Source: Bacteroidota bacterium (GTDB lineage: Bacteria; Bacteroidota; Bacteroidia; UBA4408). From it: 64,000 nucleotides of DNA. Location of the stretch: positions 1,228,001 to 1,292,000 of the forward strand of contig JADKHO010000001.1 in NCBI GenBank assembly GCA_016721765.1. Direction: 5' to 3'. Under the pieces are notes generated by a model. The model did no database searches and was not told the DNA's origin. It saw only the letters and a program-made list of their open reading frames with translations. The position numbers and the translations under genes were made by a program. Numbering within the stretch: position 1 is the stretch's first letter; every line of letters begins with the position of its first letter. Positions 47,968 through 56,064 of the stretch are shown here, in pieces.

Positions 47968-49377
47968 ATGACTTTCCTCGTAGTTATTATTATTCTGGCA
48001 CTGGTTTTTGATTACATCAATGGCTTTCATGATGCAGCAAACTCAATTGCAACGGTTGTTTCAACAAAGGTACTTACCCCGTTTCAGGCGGTATTGTGGG
48101 CGGCACTTTTTAACTTTGTTGCTTTCTTTTTGTTCAAAGATCATGCGGTTGCCAACACCATTTCCAAAACAGTACATAAAGAATTTATTACACTTACCGT
48201 TATTTTTTCAGGATTGATAGCAGCCATAGTTTGGAATTTGCTTACCTGGTGGTATGGAATACCTTCTTCTTCCTCCCATACACTCATTGGTGGATTTGCC
48301 GGAGCAGCCTTGTCACATGCCTATATTTCGACCGGATTTGTAGGATTCGCAGAGGTGGTGGAGATGGATAAAATTCTTAAAACCGTATTGTTTATCTTTT
48401 TAGCTCCCCTTATCGGGATGGCTGTATCCATGTACATTGCACTGGTCACGCTGATGCGGAATACCTGGCTGCGCATACTCGTAATTCTAATTACAGCAGG
48501 ATGTACCTGGGTGTTGTTTGATCATTTGGAGCAAAATAAGTTGGAGGAAAATGTAAAGAAATTCTACAAAGTGGAACAACTTACAAAAGATGTAGTGAAA
48601 CATCCTGAATTACAAGTTAAATTGGATTCAGCGATTTATGCCATTGCCTTAACCAAACCGCTTCTTGGCGAATTTAATACGGCCGGTTCAGCCTCGATAG
48701 CTGCTCAAGTTAAGAATACAATTGACCCAAGAGTAGATGAGAAAAAACTCGAAAAGGAATTGGGTAAGGCTGATAATTCACTTATTGTGAATTGCATGAT
48801 GTTGGCGATATTGATATTTATTTGCGCCTACATCTATTCCGAAAAAATAAAGACTCCAACTGCATCCCGCATTGGAAAAATGTTTAAGCGCTTACAGCTA
48901 TTATCCTCCGCAGCATTTAGCATTGGTCATGGTGGTAACGATGCGCAAAAGGTAATGGGAATTATTTCGGCAGCCATGATTGCAAATGGAAATATTGCCG
49001 ACATTAAACAAATGCCGGACTGGGTTCCTTTGGCTTGTTATGCTGCTATTGGTTTAGGTACGTTAAGCGGAGGTTGGAAAATTGTGAAAACAATGGGCTC
49101 AAAAATTACCAAAGTTACTCCGCTCGAAGGTGTGTGTGCTGAAACATCGGGTGCGCTAACGCTATTCATGACCGAGCAAATGGGAATTCCTGTAAGTACT
49201 ACACATACCATTACCGGATCAATTATCGGTGTGGGTGCAACTAAACGCCTTTCAGCAGTGCGCTGGGGGGTAACGGTTAATTTAATGTGGGCTTGGATTC
49301 TAACAATACCGGTGAGCGCTGTGATTGCAGGATTAGTTTATAGCGTAATTCATTATTTTCACCTTGCACCAAACTAG
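47968..49377 (+). CDS. Inorganic phosphate transporter, PiT family
   Basis: 469 residues. Cation- or proton-coupled low-affinity phosphate permease of the inner membrane. Both PiT signatures are present: FDYINGFHDAANSIATVVS near the N-terminus (about 14-32), with its counterpart GHGGNDAQKVMGIISAAM in the C-terminal half, and GIPSSSSHTLIGG mirrored by GIPVSTTHTITGS. About ten hydrophobic segments surround a soluble central loop (about 185-270) rich in Lys and Glu. The last gene of the DUF47-PiT operon; its 3' end converges on gldA with 25 bases between them. Confidence 0.94.
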   Translation: MTFLVVIIILALVFDYINGFHDAANSIATVVSTKVLTPFQAVLWAALFNFVAFFLFKDHAVANTISKTVHKEFITLTVIFSGLIAAIVWNLLTWWYGIPSSSSHTLIGGFAGAALSHAYISTGFVGFAEVVEMDKILKTVLFIFLAPLIGMAVSMYIALVTLMRNTWLRILVILITAGCTWVLFDHLEQNKLEENVKKFYKVEQLTKDVVKHPELQVKLDSAIYAIALTKPLLGEFNTAGSASIAAQVKNTIDPRVDEKKLEKELGKADNSLIVNCMMLAILIFICAYIYSEKIKTPTASRIGKMFKRLQLLSSAAFSIGHGGNDAQKVMGIISAAMIANGNIADIKQMPDWVPLACYAAIGLGTLSGGWKIVKTMGSKITKVTPLEGVCAETSGALTLFMTEQMGIPVSTTHTITGSIIGVGATKRLSAVRWGVTVNLMWAWILTIPVSAVIAGLVYSVIHYFHLAPN

Positions 49378-49402
49378 GGGTTGAGCAGAGTAGTAACAAA
49401 AC

Positions 49403-50311
49403 TTATTGAGTAAGCTGTTTAAATACATCCTCCAAGCTTTGTTCTTCTTTTTGAAGTGTTAATACCGACAGATTATTGGTCACTGCAAATTGAAAAATTG
49501 CTGCTCGAATGTCTTTTTGAGCACTTGATTTTAGTTTCCAAATTCCGGGTGAAACAGGCACGGCATCGGTAACTCCTTCAATTTTTTTCAATTCGCTTTT
49601 GCTGATTTCTTTATCGAATTCTACCCGTATTACTTGTTCATTTTCTTTTTGTTGTTGAAGCGATTCGGTGGAGTCGTTTGCAACAATCGAACCTTTATTT
49701 ACAATGATAACACGGTCGCACACTGCTTTCACTTCTTGCATGATGTGTGTGCTGAGCATCACTGTTTTTTCCTTACCTACTTTGCGAATTAATTCGCGTA
49801 TTTCGGTTAATTGATTGGGGTCAAGTCCGGTGGTGGGTTCATCTAATATCAGCACTTTTGGATCGTGGATAAGTGCTTGCGCTAATCCCACACGTTGGCG
49901 ATATCCTTTTGAAAGCGCACCTATCTTTTTATGTTGTTCCACTTGCAGCCCGGTAATTTCAATCATTTCGTTTACACGTGGCCAGGTTTTTTTTCCAAGG
50001 TGATGCAATCCTGCAATAAATTCGAGATACTCCTTTACATACATATCCAAATAAAGCGGGTTGTTCTCCGGAAGGTAGCCCACACATTTTCTTACTTCAA
50101 TTGAATTTTCAATCACATCAAAGCCACAAACCGAAACATTGCCGGAAGTTTGAGGAATAAAGCAAGTAATGATTTTCATCATCGTGGATTTTCCGGCGCC
50201 ATTCGGACCAAGAAATCCAATTATTTCTCCATTGGAAACTTCAAAAGATACATTGTCGAGCGCTTTTTGTTTTCCGTAAATTTTGGTTATGTTGTTTACT
50301 TTAATGGACAT
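49403..50311 (-). CDS. gldA: Gliding-motility ABC transporter ATP-binding protein GldA
   Basis: 302 residues. ABC ATPase with Walker A GPNGAGKS (35-42), signature LSKGYRQRVGLAQAL, Walker B KVLILDEPTTGLD and a His switch (MLSTHIMQE). The C-terminal 80 or so residues form the extension typical of GldA and related DrrA/NatA-type subunits. In F. johnsoniae GldA works with the membrane proteins GldF and GldG and is needed for gliding, although GldA-like ATPases also occur in non-gliding relatives. gldF and gldG are not in this window. It is a single leftward gene, divergent from rsgA. Calling it GldA rather than a generic ABC-2 ATPase rests on overall sequence resemblance. Confidence 0.82.
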   Translation of the reverse strand: MSIKVNNITKIYGKQKALDNVSFEVSNGEIIGFLGPNGAGKSTMMKIITCFIPQTSGNVSVCGFDVIENSIEVRKCVGYLPENNPLYLDMYVKEYLEFIAGLHHLGKKTWPRVNEMIEITGLQVEQHKKIGALSKGYRQRVGLAQALIHDPKVLILDEPTTGLDPNQLTEIRELIRKVGKEKTVMLSTHIMQEVKAVCDRVIIVNKGSIVANDSTESLQQQKENEQVIRVEFDKEISKSELKKIEGVTDAVPVSPGIWKLKSSAQKDIRAAIFQFAVTNNLSVLTLQKEEQSLEDVFKQLTQ

Positions 50312-50454
50312 GTGGTTGCGGATAAACGAATTTTTGCGAAATTACGAAAGATGGTATTTTGTTTTAAACGTTAATAGATTCAGAAAGCTAAAAATTAAGT
50401 TCTTTCCACCATCAATCTGTTGCTAATTACTGCGAGCAAAGCTAATTCTTTTTC

Positions 50455-50462
50455 TAATTTTG
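50455..50462 (+). promoter_or_regulatory. -7-like element before rsgA
   Basis: TAATTTTG is an exact match to TANNTTTG, 37 bases before the ATG at 50499, with only a weak -33. It overlaps an in-frame TTG at 50460, supporting the downstream ATG as start. Confidence 0.35.
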
Positions 50463-50498
50463 AAATCTAAATTAATCATAAAACGCAAAAGCCCTTTC

Positions 50499-51428
50499 AT
50501 GACAGGACTTGTAATAAAATCTACCGGAAGTTGGTATACCGTTCGCAAGGTAGATGGAGGAATTGTAGACTGCCGCATCAAAGGAAATTTTAGAATAAAA
50601 GATATTAAAAGTACCAATCCAATAGCGGTTGGGGATGAGGTGGATTTTGAATTGGAAAAGGACAATGATAGTACTGTGGAAGCTAAGGGAGTGATCAATA
50701 AAATTGCTCCTCGAAAAAATTACATCATTCGTAAATCTATAAACCTATCGCGGCAAACGCATATACTGGCGGCAAATATTGACAGGGCTTTTCTGATTGT
50801 TACCGTTGCATCGCCCCGCACCTCAGTAGGTTTTATGGACCGCTTTTTAGTAACTGCAGAAGCCTATCATATACCGGTTACCATCGTTTTTAATAAAATG
50901 GATATTTGTGATACTTCGGAATTGGAAGAAGTAGAAAAAAGAAGTGCACTTTATTCCAAATTGGGCTACTCCTGTTGCAAAGTTTCGGCTTTTAAGGAAA
51001 GCGATTTGTTTGATTTGAGAGGACAATTGAAAGATAAAATAAATTTACTAAGCGGGCATTCGGGTGTAGGAAAATCGACTTTAATTAATGGATTAGATAG
51101 CAGTTTGAGCATTAAAACGGCGCAAATTTCGGATGCACACAGCAAAGGAACGCATACTACCACCTTTGCCGAAATGCATGAATTAAAGAGTGGAGGTTTT
51201 ATTATTGACACTCCAGGTATAAAAGAAATTGGGATTGTGGATATTGAGAAAGAAGAGTTGTGGAGTTTTTTTCCGGAATTTAGGGAACGGGTAAATCAAT
51301 GTAAATTCAATAATTGTTTGCATATACACGAGCCCGGTTGCAAGGTGAAACAGGATGTTGAAAGCGGTGAAATTGCACTGAGCCGTTATAACAGCTATTG
51401 CAGTATTTTTAATGGCGAAGAAAATTAA
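50499..51428 (+). CDS. rsgA: Ribosome small-subunit-dependent GTPase RsgA
   Basis: 309 residues from the ATG at 50499, which gives the usual Bacteroidota start MTGLVIKSTGSWYTVR; the upstream TTG at 50460 is rejected. RsgA acts in late 30S ribosome maturation. N-terminal OB-fold (about 1-75), then a circularly permuted GTPase with motif order G4-G1-G3: NKMD (132-135), GHSGVGKST (about 186-194) and DTPG (about 236-239). The C-terminal zinc motif is CKFNNCLHIHEPGC (about 267-280). dtd follows 5 bases downstream and mazG one base after that, so the three look like one operon. Confidence 0.95.
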   Translation: MTGLVIKSTGSWYTVRKVDGGIVDCRIKGNFRIKDIKSTNPIAVGDEVDFELEKDNDSTVEAKGVINKIAPRKNYIIRKSINLSRQTHILAANIDRAFLIVTVASPRTSVGFMDRFLVTAEAYHIPVTIVFNKMDICDTSELEEVEKRSALYSKLGYSCCKVSAFKESDLFDLRGQLKDKINLLSGHSGVGKSTLINGLDSSLSIKTAQISDAHSKGTHTTTFAEMHELKSGGFIIDTPGIKEIGIVDIEKEELWSFFPEFRERVNQCKFNNCLHIHEPGCKVKQDVESGEIALSRYNSYCSIFNGEEN

Positions 51429-51433
51429 ATGGA

Positions 51434-51886
51434 ATGAAAGCAGTTATTCAGCGCGTTTCAAAAGCTTCGGTAAGCATTGATGGTAAAATAAAATCTTTTA
51501 TTGCTTCAGGAATCTTGATTTTGGTGGGTATTGAAGATGCAGATTCCATGGAAGACATAACGTGGTTGTGTGCAAAAATTTGCAACCTCCGTATTTTTGA
51601 CGACTCAAATCAGCAAATGAACTTATCGGTAAAAGACATTGGTGGTGAGGCCTTGGTGATAAGTCAGTTTACCCTGATGGCAAGCACTAAAAAGGGGAAT
51701 CGGCCTTCTTACATTAAAGCCGCAAGGCCGGAAATAGCCATTCCGCTATATGAAAAATTTATTGCGCAACTGGAACAAGATTTAGGTAAATCGATAGCCA
51801 CAGGAGAGTTTGGTGCCGACATGAAAGTGGAATTATTAAATGACGGACCGGTTACTATCCTAATGGATACTAAAAACAAAGAATAG
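51434..51886 (+). CDS. dtd: D-aminoacyl-tRNA deacylase
   Basis: 150 residues, standard length. It hydrolyses D-aminoacyl-tRNA (D-Tyr and others, and Gly-tRNA-Ala) for proofreading. The opening MKAVIQRVSKASVSIDGK, the cross-subunit active-site motif GGEALVISQFTLMA (about 70-83) and the second motif NDGPVTI (about 136-142) are all intact. It lies between rsgA and mazG with almost no spacing, consistent with an operon of translation and nucleotide quality control genes. Confidence 0.96.
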   Translation: MKAVIQRVSKASVSIDGKIKSFIASGILILVGIEDADSMEDITWLCAKICNLRIFDDSNQQMNLSVKDIGGEALVISQFTLMASTKKGNRPSYIKAARPEIAIPLYEKFIAQLEQDLGKSIATGEFGADMKVELLNDGPVTILMDTKNKE

Positions 51887-51887
51887 G

Positions 51888-52214
51888 ATGACACTTAACG
51901 AAGCACAAGAGCAAGTCGATACTTGGATAAAGACGCATGGTGTACGCTATTTTAATGAGCTTACCAATATGGCTTTACTCACCGAAGAAGTAGGAGAGGT
52001 AGCACGCATTATTGCCCGCACTTACGGAGAACAATCTTCCAAAAATTCGGATATGGATAAAGAACTGGCGGATGAGTTGGCAGATGTGTTATTTGTGGTA
52101 ATTTGTTTGGCCAATCAAACCGGAATTGATCTAGCAGCAGCGCTACAAAAAAATTTAGAAAAGAAAACACTTCGGGATGCGGAGCGGCACAAAGGGAATG
52201 AGAAGTTAAAATAA
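51888..52214 (+). CDS. MazG-like nucleotide pyrophosphohydrolase
   Basis: 108 residues, a single MazG domain, shorter than the two-domain MazG of E. coli. The divalent-cation sites are visible as LLTEEVGEVARI (about 30-41) and ELADELADVLFVV (about 63-75). Members hydrolyse non-canonical or excess nucleoside triphosphates to monophosphates; the preferred nucleotide is unknown here. It starts one base after the dtd stop (TAGGATG), which indicates translational coupling. It converges on the glycan locus, with a perfect palindrome right after its stop. Confidence 0.88.
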   Translation: MTLNEAQEQVDTWIKTHGVRYFNELTNMALLTEEVGEVARIIARTYGEQSSKNSDMDKELADELADVLFVVICLANQTGIDLAAALQKNLEKKTLRDAERHKGNEKLK

Positions 52215-52216
52215 GT

Positions 52217-52233
52217 AGCTAGTTTAACTAGCT
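52217..52233. terminator. Palindrome between convergent genes, candidate bidirectional terminator
   Basis: AGCTAGTT-T-AACTAGCT is a perfect inverted repeat filling the 19-base gap between the convergent mazG stop and the stop of the leftward gene. It is followed by TTTATTTG on the + strand. The stem is AT-rich and the T tract short, so efficiency is doubtful. Confidence 0.4.
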
Positions 52234-52836
52234 TTATTTGTAGCCGTTATAGGTCAATTTAATGTCATCAATTGCGATGTTTTTCTTTTGTGAATTCCAA
52301 ACATAAACATTTACCTTATCATTTTCTTTTATTCTGTAATTGTCGAATCGAATGGTGGAAGAAATGTTTTGCCAGTTACTATTCTTTTTCGCGTCAATTT
52401 CAATTGCTTTCCAAACTACAATACTGTCTTTTTGGTTTTTAATTTGAAATACAATTATGCCCCCTTTATAGGTTTCGTCAAGTATCATATAATTGGCTGA
52501 AACACTAAGAGAATTCATATATTGAAGACTATCCAATTGCTTGGGATTATTGTCAATTGTGAGCCCGTATTCCAAAGCGGCAGGGAATTCGGAGGAGTGT
52601 TTTCCTGAACTGTAATAGGAGCTTCCAATTGCCGTTGCATCCATATAGTCTTTAGCATTCTCCATATCGTAGGAGAGGTTTAAAGTAATGGGAGATCCCA
52701 ATTTTCTTAAATCAAAAACATCAATATTTTTATACGATCCCAATTTCACGGAAGTAAACCTAGCTAGTGCACTTTGATTATACATGTCGGGATTATTCAC
52801 TATTAAAAATTTGGCTCCTTTTTTATTTTTCCTCAA
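52234..52836 (-). CDS. C-terminal fragment of membrane glycosyltransferase (frameshifted)
   Basis: 200 codons open from a TTG that is not a natural start. The fragment lacks its own signal peptide and begins with the charged segment KNKKGAKFLIVNNPDMYN. This reads as the direct continuation of the upstream 491-residue glycosyltransferase ending LTENWFEEK. Removing one A from the five-A run at about 52828-52832 (coding strand GAGGAAAAATAAAAAAGG) joins the two as ENWFEENKKGAKFL and gives one 687-residue protein over 52234-54298. The C-terminal part is soluble and beta-rich (VVWKAIEIDAKKN, INVYVWNSQKK-like end), probably the extracytoplasmic domain. Standing alone it has no recognised function. 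Confidence 0.75.
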   Translation of the reverse strand: MRKNKKGAKFLIVNNPDMYNQSALARFTSVKLGSYKNIDVFDLRKLGSPITLNLSYDMENAKDYMDATAIGSSYYSSGKHSSEFPAALEYGLTIDNNPKQLDSLQYMNSLSVSANYMILDETYKGGIIVFQIKNQKDSIVVWKAIEIDAKKNSNWQNISSTIRFDNYRIKENDKVNVYVWNSQKKNIAIDDIKLTYNGYK

Positions 52837-54298
52837 ACCAGTTTTCCGTCAAAGGGTTGGGTGCAGATGCCTGAGTCCATCCTTTTTGATTCATAAAGTA
52901 GAGACTGATATCAAAACTATAGTCCGGTAAACTTATCACTAAATCGTTTGGTTGGATTCCTAAGGATCTGAGATAGGGTGAGATTTCACGCAGTTGCTCT
53001 GTGTGTTGATGAAAATCAAACTTTGCCCATTGAAGTAAGGCGATTTCATTTTTTGAATAACAAGTGGGGTAATTTCGTTCTTGGGTATTGAAATAGCGAA
53101 TAGAAGTTTTGGCACTGGCTAAGTAAACATTATAGGCTAAAATAAGGGCGAATATCATTTTAAACCATTCGGCTGAGAAAATACTTGAAAATGATTTTTG
53201 CATGAAAGCGAAAAAGGAAATCAATGCAAAGGCAACAAACACCAATAAATTGGTAAGGTAGTAATCATGACCTTCGGTTACAGCGCCGAACCATAGAATT
53301 AGAAATGCAATAACCGCAAAGAATAATTGTACGGTAATAAAGAGTAAGAAGCCATTCGTTTTTTTGAACAAAATCACCTGTGCAAAGAAAAAGGCAAATA
53401 GGAGCATTAAGGTTTCAAAATTAAAGAACTGATGAAGCGTCATCGCACCTTTAAAAAAGGTGATGCGTTTTTCAATATCAGCAGCACTGTAATCCCAAAT
53501 AGGCATAATACCAACTAAAAACACACCCGAGCCATGTTCGTCGTTATAGCGTTGGGCATAGGAATACCATAAATACAAACCAATTGCTACAACAATGAAG
53601 GGGATAATTTGTCTTTTTTTATCTGTAAAAATTTTCCCGTTGTCTTTAAAATTTACTCCCAATATTTCAACCAAAAATACACCTAGAATTGAAAAATAGC
53701 TTAGCATGGAGGAAACCTTTAGCAGTCCCCCAATCAGAAAAAAAAGCAATGATAAATTCAGATGAGCATTTTTTCCTGAGTTATAAAATTTGCCAAAATA
53801 ATACCATGCAATAAATGCAAAAGAGAGGCCTAGTGGGTCCATAATGAATCCATTAGAATAGTAAACTAAAATGGGAGAGGTGAATACCAATAATGCAATT
53901 AATATGGCCCAAAATGAATCGCGCAGTTTTTCTTCAATAAATCGAAACAGGAAAAACAAACCAGCATAAACAATTGAAAGATTTACCAAACGGAAAATAA
54001 TTTCGTGTTTACCAAAAATTTTCCAAAGAAAGGCTACGAAGTAATAAATTGCCGGAAACTCACTTGCTGTCTTACCCGTTCCATCGTTGCTTGCAAAATA
54101 TACAGCAGGAGAAAAAAAGTCCATTCCAAAATGATAGTAATTGGCAGCTAACGACAGGCAATCGCACTGGCGCCATTGGTGCACAATTCCCGGCGGACGC
54201 AAAATGATTTGATGATAATTGTATATTAATGAAAGCACCAAAAGAAGAAAAAGAAAAATCCATTTCGATTTTTGGGGGAAGTAAGGTTCTTTATTCAT
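52823..54298 (-). CDS. Membrane glycosyltransferase, GT39/ArnT-like GT-C fold (N-terminal part)
   Basis: 491 residues from the ATG at 54298; a TTG two codons upstream is unlikely. About ten hydrophobic segments start with a TM helix at about 15-32. The first periplasmic loop carries VHQWRQCDCLSLAANYY and SEFPAIYYFVAFLW, the pattern of GT-C enzymes that use polyprenyl-linked sugars (dolichyl-P-mannose or ArnT type). It would transfer a sugar on the outer face of the inner membrane; donor and acceptor are unknown. The reading frame stops early after WFEEK, and one extra A explains the loss of the final 200 residues, which sit in the overlapping frame. It is the last gene of the leftward glycan locus. 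Confidence 0.75.
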   Translation of the reverse strand: MNKEPYFPQKSKWIFLFLLLVLSLIYNYHQIILRPPGIVHQWRQCDCLSLAANYYHFGMDFFSPAVYFASNDGTGKTASEFPAIYYFVAFLWKIFGKHEIIFRLVNLSIVYAGLFFLFRFIEEKLRDSFWAILIALLVFTSPILVYYSNGFIMDPLGLSFAFIAWYYFGKFYNSGKNAHLNLSLLFFLIGGLLKVSSMLSYFSILGVFLVEILGVNFKDNGKIFTDKKRQIIPFIVVAIGLYLWYSYAQRYNDEHGSGVFLVGIMPIWDYSAADIEKRITFFKGAMTLHQFFNFETLMLLFAFFFAQVILFKKTNGFLLFITVQLFFAVIAFLILWFGAVTEGHDYYLTNLLVFVAFALISFFAFMQKSFSSIFSAEWFKMIFALILAYNVYLASAKTSIRYFNTQERNYPTCYSKNEIALLQWAKFDFHQHTEQLREISPYLRSLGIQPNDLVISLPDYSFDISLYFMNQKGWTQASAPNPLTENWFEEK

Positions 54299-54407
54299 AC
54301 GCAAAAGGTTTAATCCAAATTCGGGTTGATTCTTTTTGCAAAACTATAATTTTAACCATAGGAAAATAAATCAACTGTAAGGAATAGTTTTTAGCAGCAA
54401 ACTACAG

Positions 54408-55445
54408 TTAGTTCATCTGGTAAAGAAATACATAGTTATCGGCAGCATAAATGAGCTTGAAGTTTTTGGTCAGCACTTCTTTTACTTCAGCCCATTGCAC
54501 TTCTTTGAGCACATCATTATTCCCGTAAACGAGCACATAATCAATATTCCGCTTCACAGCAGCTGTATTATTGCTTGGCCAGAAAATACCAGCTACAGAG
54601 GATTTGCCAGCCAATTGTACCTGTGGGAGTTGTGTTGTGTTCCATTTCAGTGGAAACCAACCAATTGCAGCTTCATAACTATCAAGCACAACAACTGGTT
54701 TTTGAATAGCAATATAGTCGCCATAGTGCCCTTGCAGCCAATTTCCGGATAGGTCGATTGTAAAAATCAAGGAATTGTCTTTAATATGGTCCGCAGCTTT
54801 GCTAATACATGAGGCATCTTTACTCAAGGGAATTAACGCTTTTTTATACTGATAAGACAGCAACTGAAAATGACAAAACAAAATAACAATAATAAGGAAG
54901 GAGCCAAGCCATTTGGGAACAGATTGAATAGAAGCCCACAGGATGCAAAACATGAAAAAGAAAAGGCAATAACGGTCTGACATCATGCCAGCTCCTTGCC
55001 CATCCGGAATAACAAAGTAGAGCATTAAGCTTATGGACATAGCACATAGGATTAAAAACCCATAATGGTTCCGAGTTGGCGCAGCGGCATTACTGTTTTT
55101 TTTTGAAAAAAAGAAACCAGTTATGGTGGCAATAACAACAACAACTAGAATATACAGAAATGGCCTGGTGTACGTGTGCTCCTCTGGTGGAATGTAAGCA
55201 ACTAGTGGTTTAACATCAATAAGCCAATCTATTAATTCTTCTAAACTCCTTTGGGTGCTTTGACTGTATTTAAAGGAAGTTAAGGTGGTATTTAATGAGA
55301 AGTAAATTAGCAACAGCAAAGCCGGCAATGCCGAAATAAAAAGTCCAAACAAATCCTTGAATATATCTTTTGTAGTTCGCTTTTGTTCCTTAGCAAGATG
55401 CTTGCTATAAAAAAATTCCGAGGCAGAAAATAGTCCTAATACCAA
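54408..55445 (-). CDS. C-terminal fragment of a multi-pass membrane protein (frameshifted)
   Basis: 345 codons open from a TTG inside a gene. Several TM segments are followed by a soluble C-terminal region ending YAADNYVFLYQMN. In-frame sequence upstream of the nominal start, up to about 55525 (LKKYFYFCLLFCLTYFSNG), shows that it continues the fragment ending at 55520. Restoring one base in the GGG run near 55529-55533 joins KPERKTG to LKKYFYF. With a second correction near 55786 the whole locus 54408-56043 becomes a single 545-residue GT-C-like membrane protein; 1636 plus 2 bases is divisible by three. The function is probably glycan assembly, judged only from topology and neighbours. Confidence 0.7.
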   Translation of the reverse strand: MVLGLFSASEFFYSKHLAKEQKRTTKDIFKDLFGLFISALPALLLLIYFSLNTTLTSFKYSQSTQRSLEELIDWLIDVKPLVAYIPPEEHTYTRPFLYILVVVVIATITGFFFSKKNSNAAAPTRNHYGFLILCAMSISLMLYFVIPDGQGAGMMSDRYCLFFFMFCILWASIQSVPKWLGSFLIIVILFCHFQLLSYQYKKALIPLSKDASCISKAADHIKDNSLIFTIDLSGNWLQGHYGDYIAIQKPVVVLDSYEAAIGWFPLKWNTTQLPQVQLAGKSSVAGIFWPSNNTAAVKRNIDYVLVYGNNDVLKEVQWAEVKEVLTKNFKLIYAADNYVFLYQMN

Positions 55446-55519
55446 TCCGAGAAAAAGAAAAGTTAGCCCATTTGAAAAATAGGTGAGGCAGAAGAGTAAA
55501 CAGAAATAGAAATACTTTT

Positions 55520-55795
55520 TCAGCCCGTTTTGCGCTCTGGTTTTAACCAGTAATAAAGGGTGAAAAATAGAAATACGAATGAAAAAGTATTGTTGTAGAA
55601 ACCCATTCTGAAAAGGTAGGAATAAACAAATGGAAATATAAGTATACTAAGGCCTGATTCAGTTGGATTGATTTGCCGCACCAATAAACGGAAGGATAGA
55701 GTAAGTGAGACCAAGTAGATGAGTAGAAAAATTTTTTCAGCGTGGTGGGCTGAAAACCCAAAGCGTAAGCTAGCCAGAAAAAATGGTCCATCCAA
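55520..55795 (-). CDS. Middle fragment of the same membrane protein (frameshifted)
   Basis: 91 codons, including FFLASLRFGFSAHHAEKIFL and the hydrophobic segments LSLILIY-like and FVYSYLFRMGFYNNTFSFVF. The first codons overlap the N-terminal fragment in another frame. Adding one T to the six-T run at about 55781-55786 (coding strand CCATTTTTTCTGG) links PNWMDHFF to LASLRFGFS. The fragment has no independent start and should be read as part of the 54408-56043 gene. Confidence 0.65.
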   Translation of the reverse strand: MDGPFFLASLRFGFSAHHAEKIFLLIYLVSLTLSFRLLVRQINPTESGLSILIFPFVYSYLFRMGFYNNTFSFVFLFFTLYYWLKPERKTG

Positions 55796-56043
55796 TTAGG
55801 AACCGGTATTGTGTTAAAAACAAAAAAGGTGTTTATTATTTCGCTGTCACCTTTGATGAGATGATAAATTAAATTAGAATTATAAAGGTGAGCAGCACCA
55901 TCAGAAGAGGGGTATAATTCAATTGAAAAAAGGAATATGATATTCGCAAGGAATACTCCATAAAACAAATACTTCGATTTTAAAGTACTTATAAATTTAG
56001 CTAAAGACTCTCCGCTGCCCTTGTGAAATTCTATAGCTGCCAT
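55543..56043 (-). CDS. N-terminal fragment of a GT-C-like membrane protein (frameshifted)
   Basis: 166 codons from the ATG at 56043, of which about the first 85 are in the true frame. TM segment at about 28-45, then a periplasmic loop SSDGAAHLYNSNLIYHLI with an Asp and His arrangement reminiscent of GT-C glycosyltransferases, then NTIPVPNWMDHFF. Beyond that the frame is wrong and reads as low-complexity aromatic sequence. The ATG is 21 bases after the end of the GT2 gene. The corrected product would be 545 residues with many TM helices; specific activity unknown. Confidence 0.65.
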   Translation of the reverse strand: MAAIEFHKGSGESLAKFISTLKSKYLFYGVFLANIIFLFSIELYPSSDGAAHLYNSNLIYHLIKGDSEIINTFFVFNTIPVPNWMDHFFWLAYALGFQPTTLKKFFYSSTWSHLLYPSVYWCGKSIQLNQALVYLYFHLFIPTFSEWVSTTILFHSYFYFSPFITG

Positions 56044-56064
56044 TTTGATGCAGTGATTTTGTAA

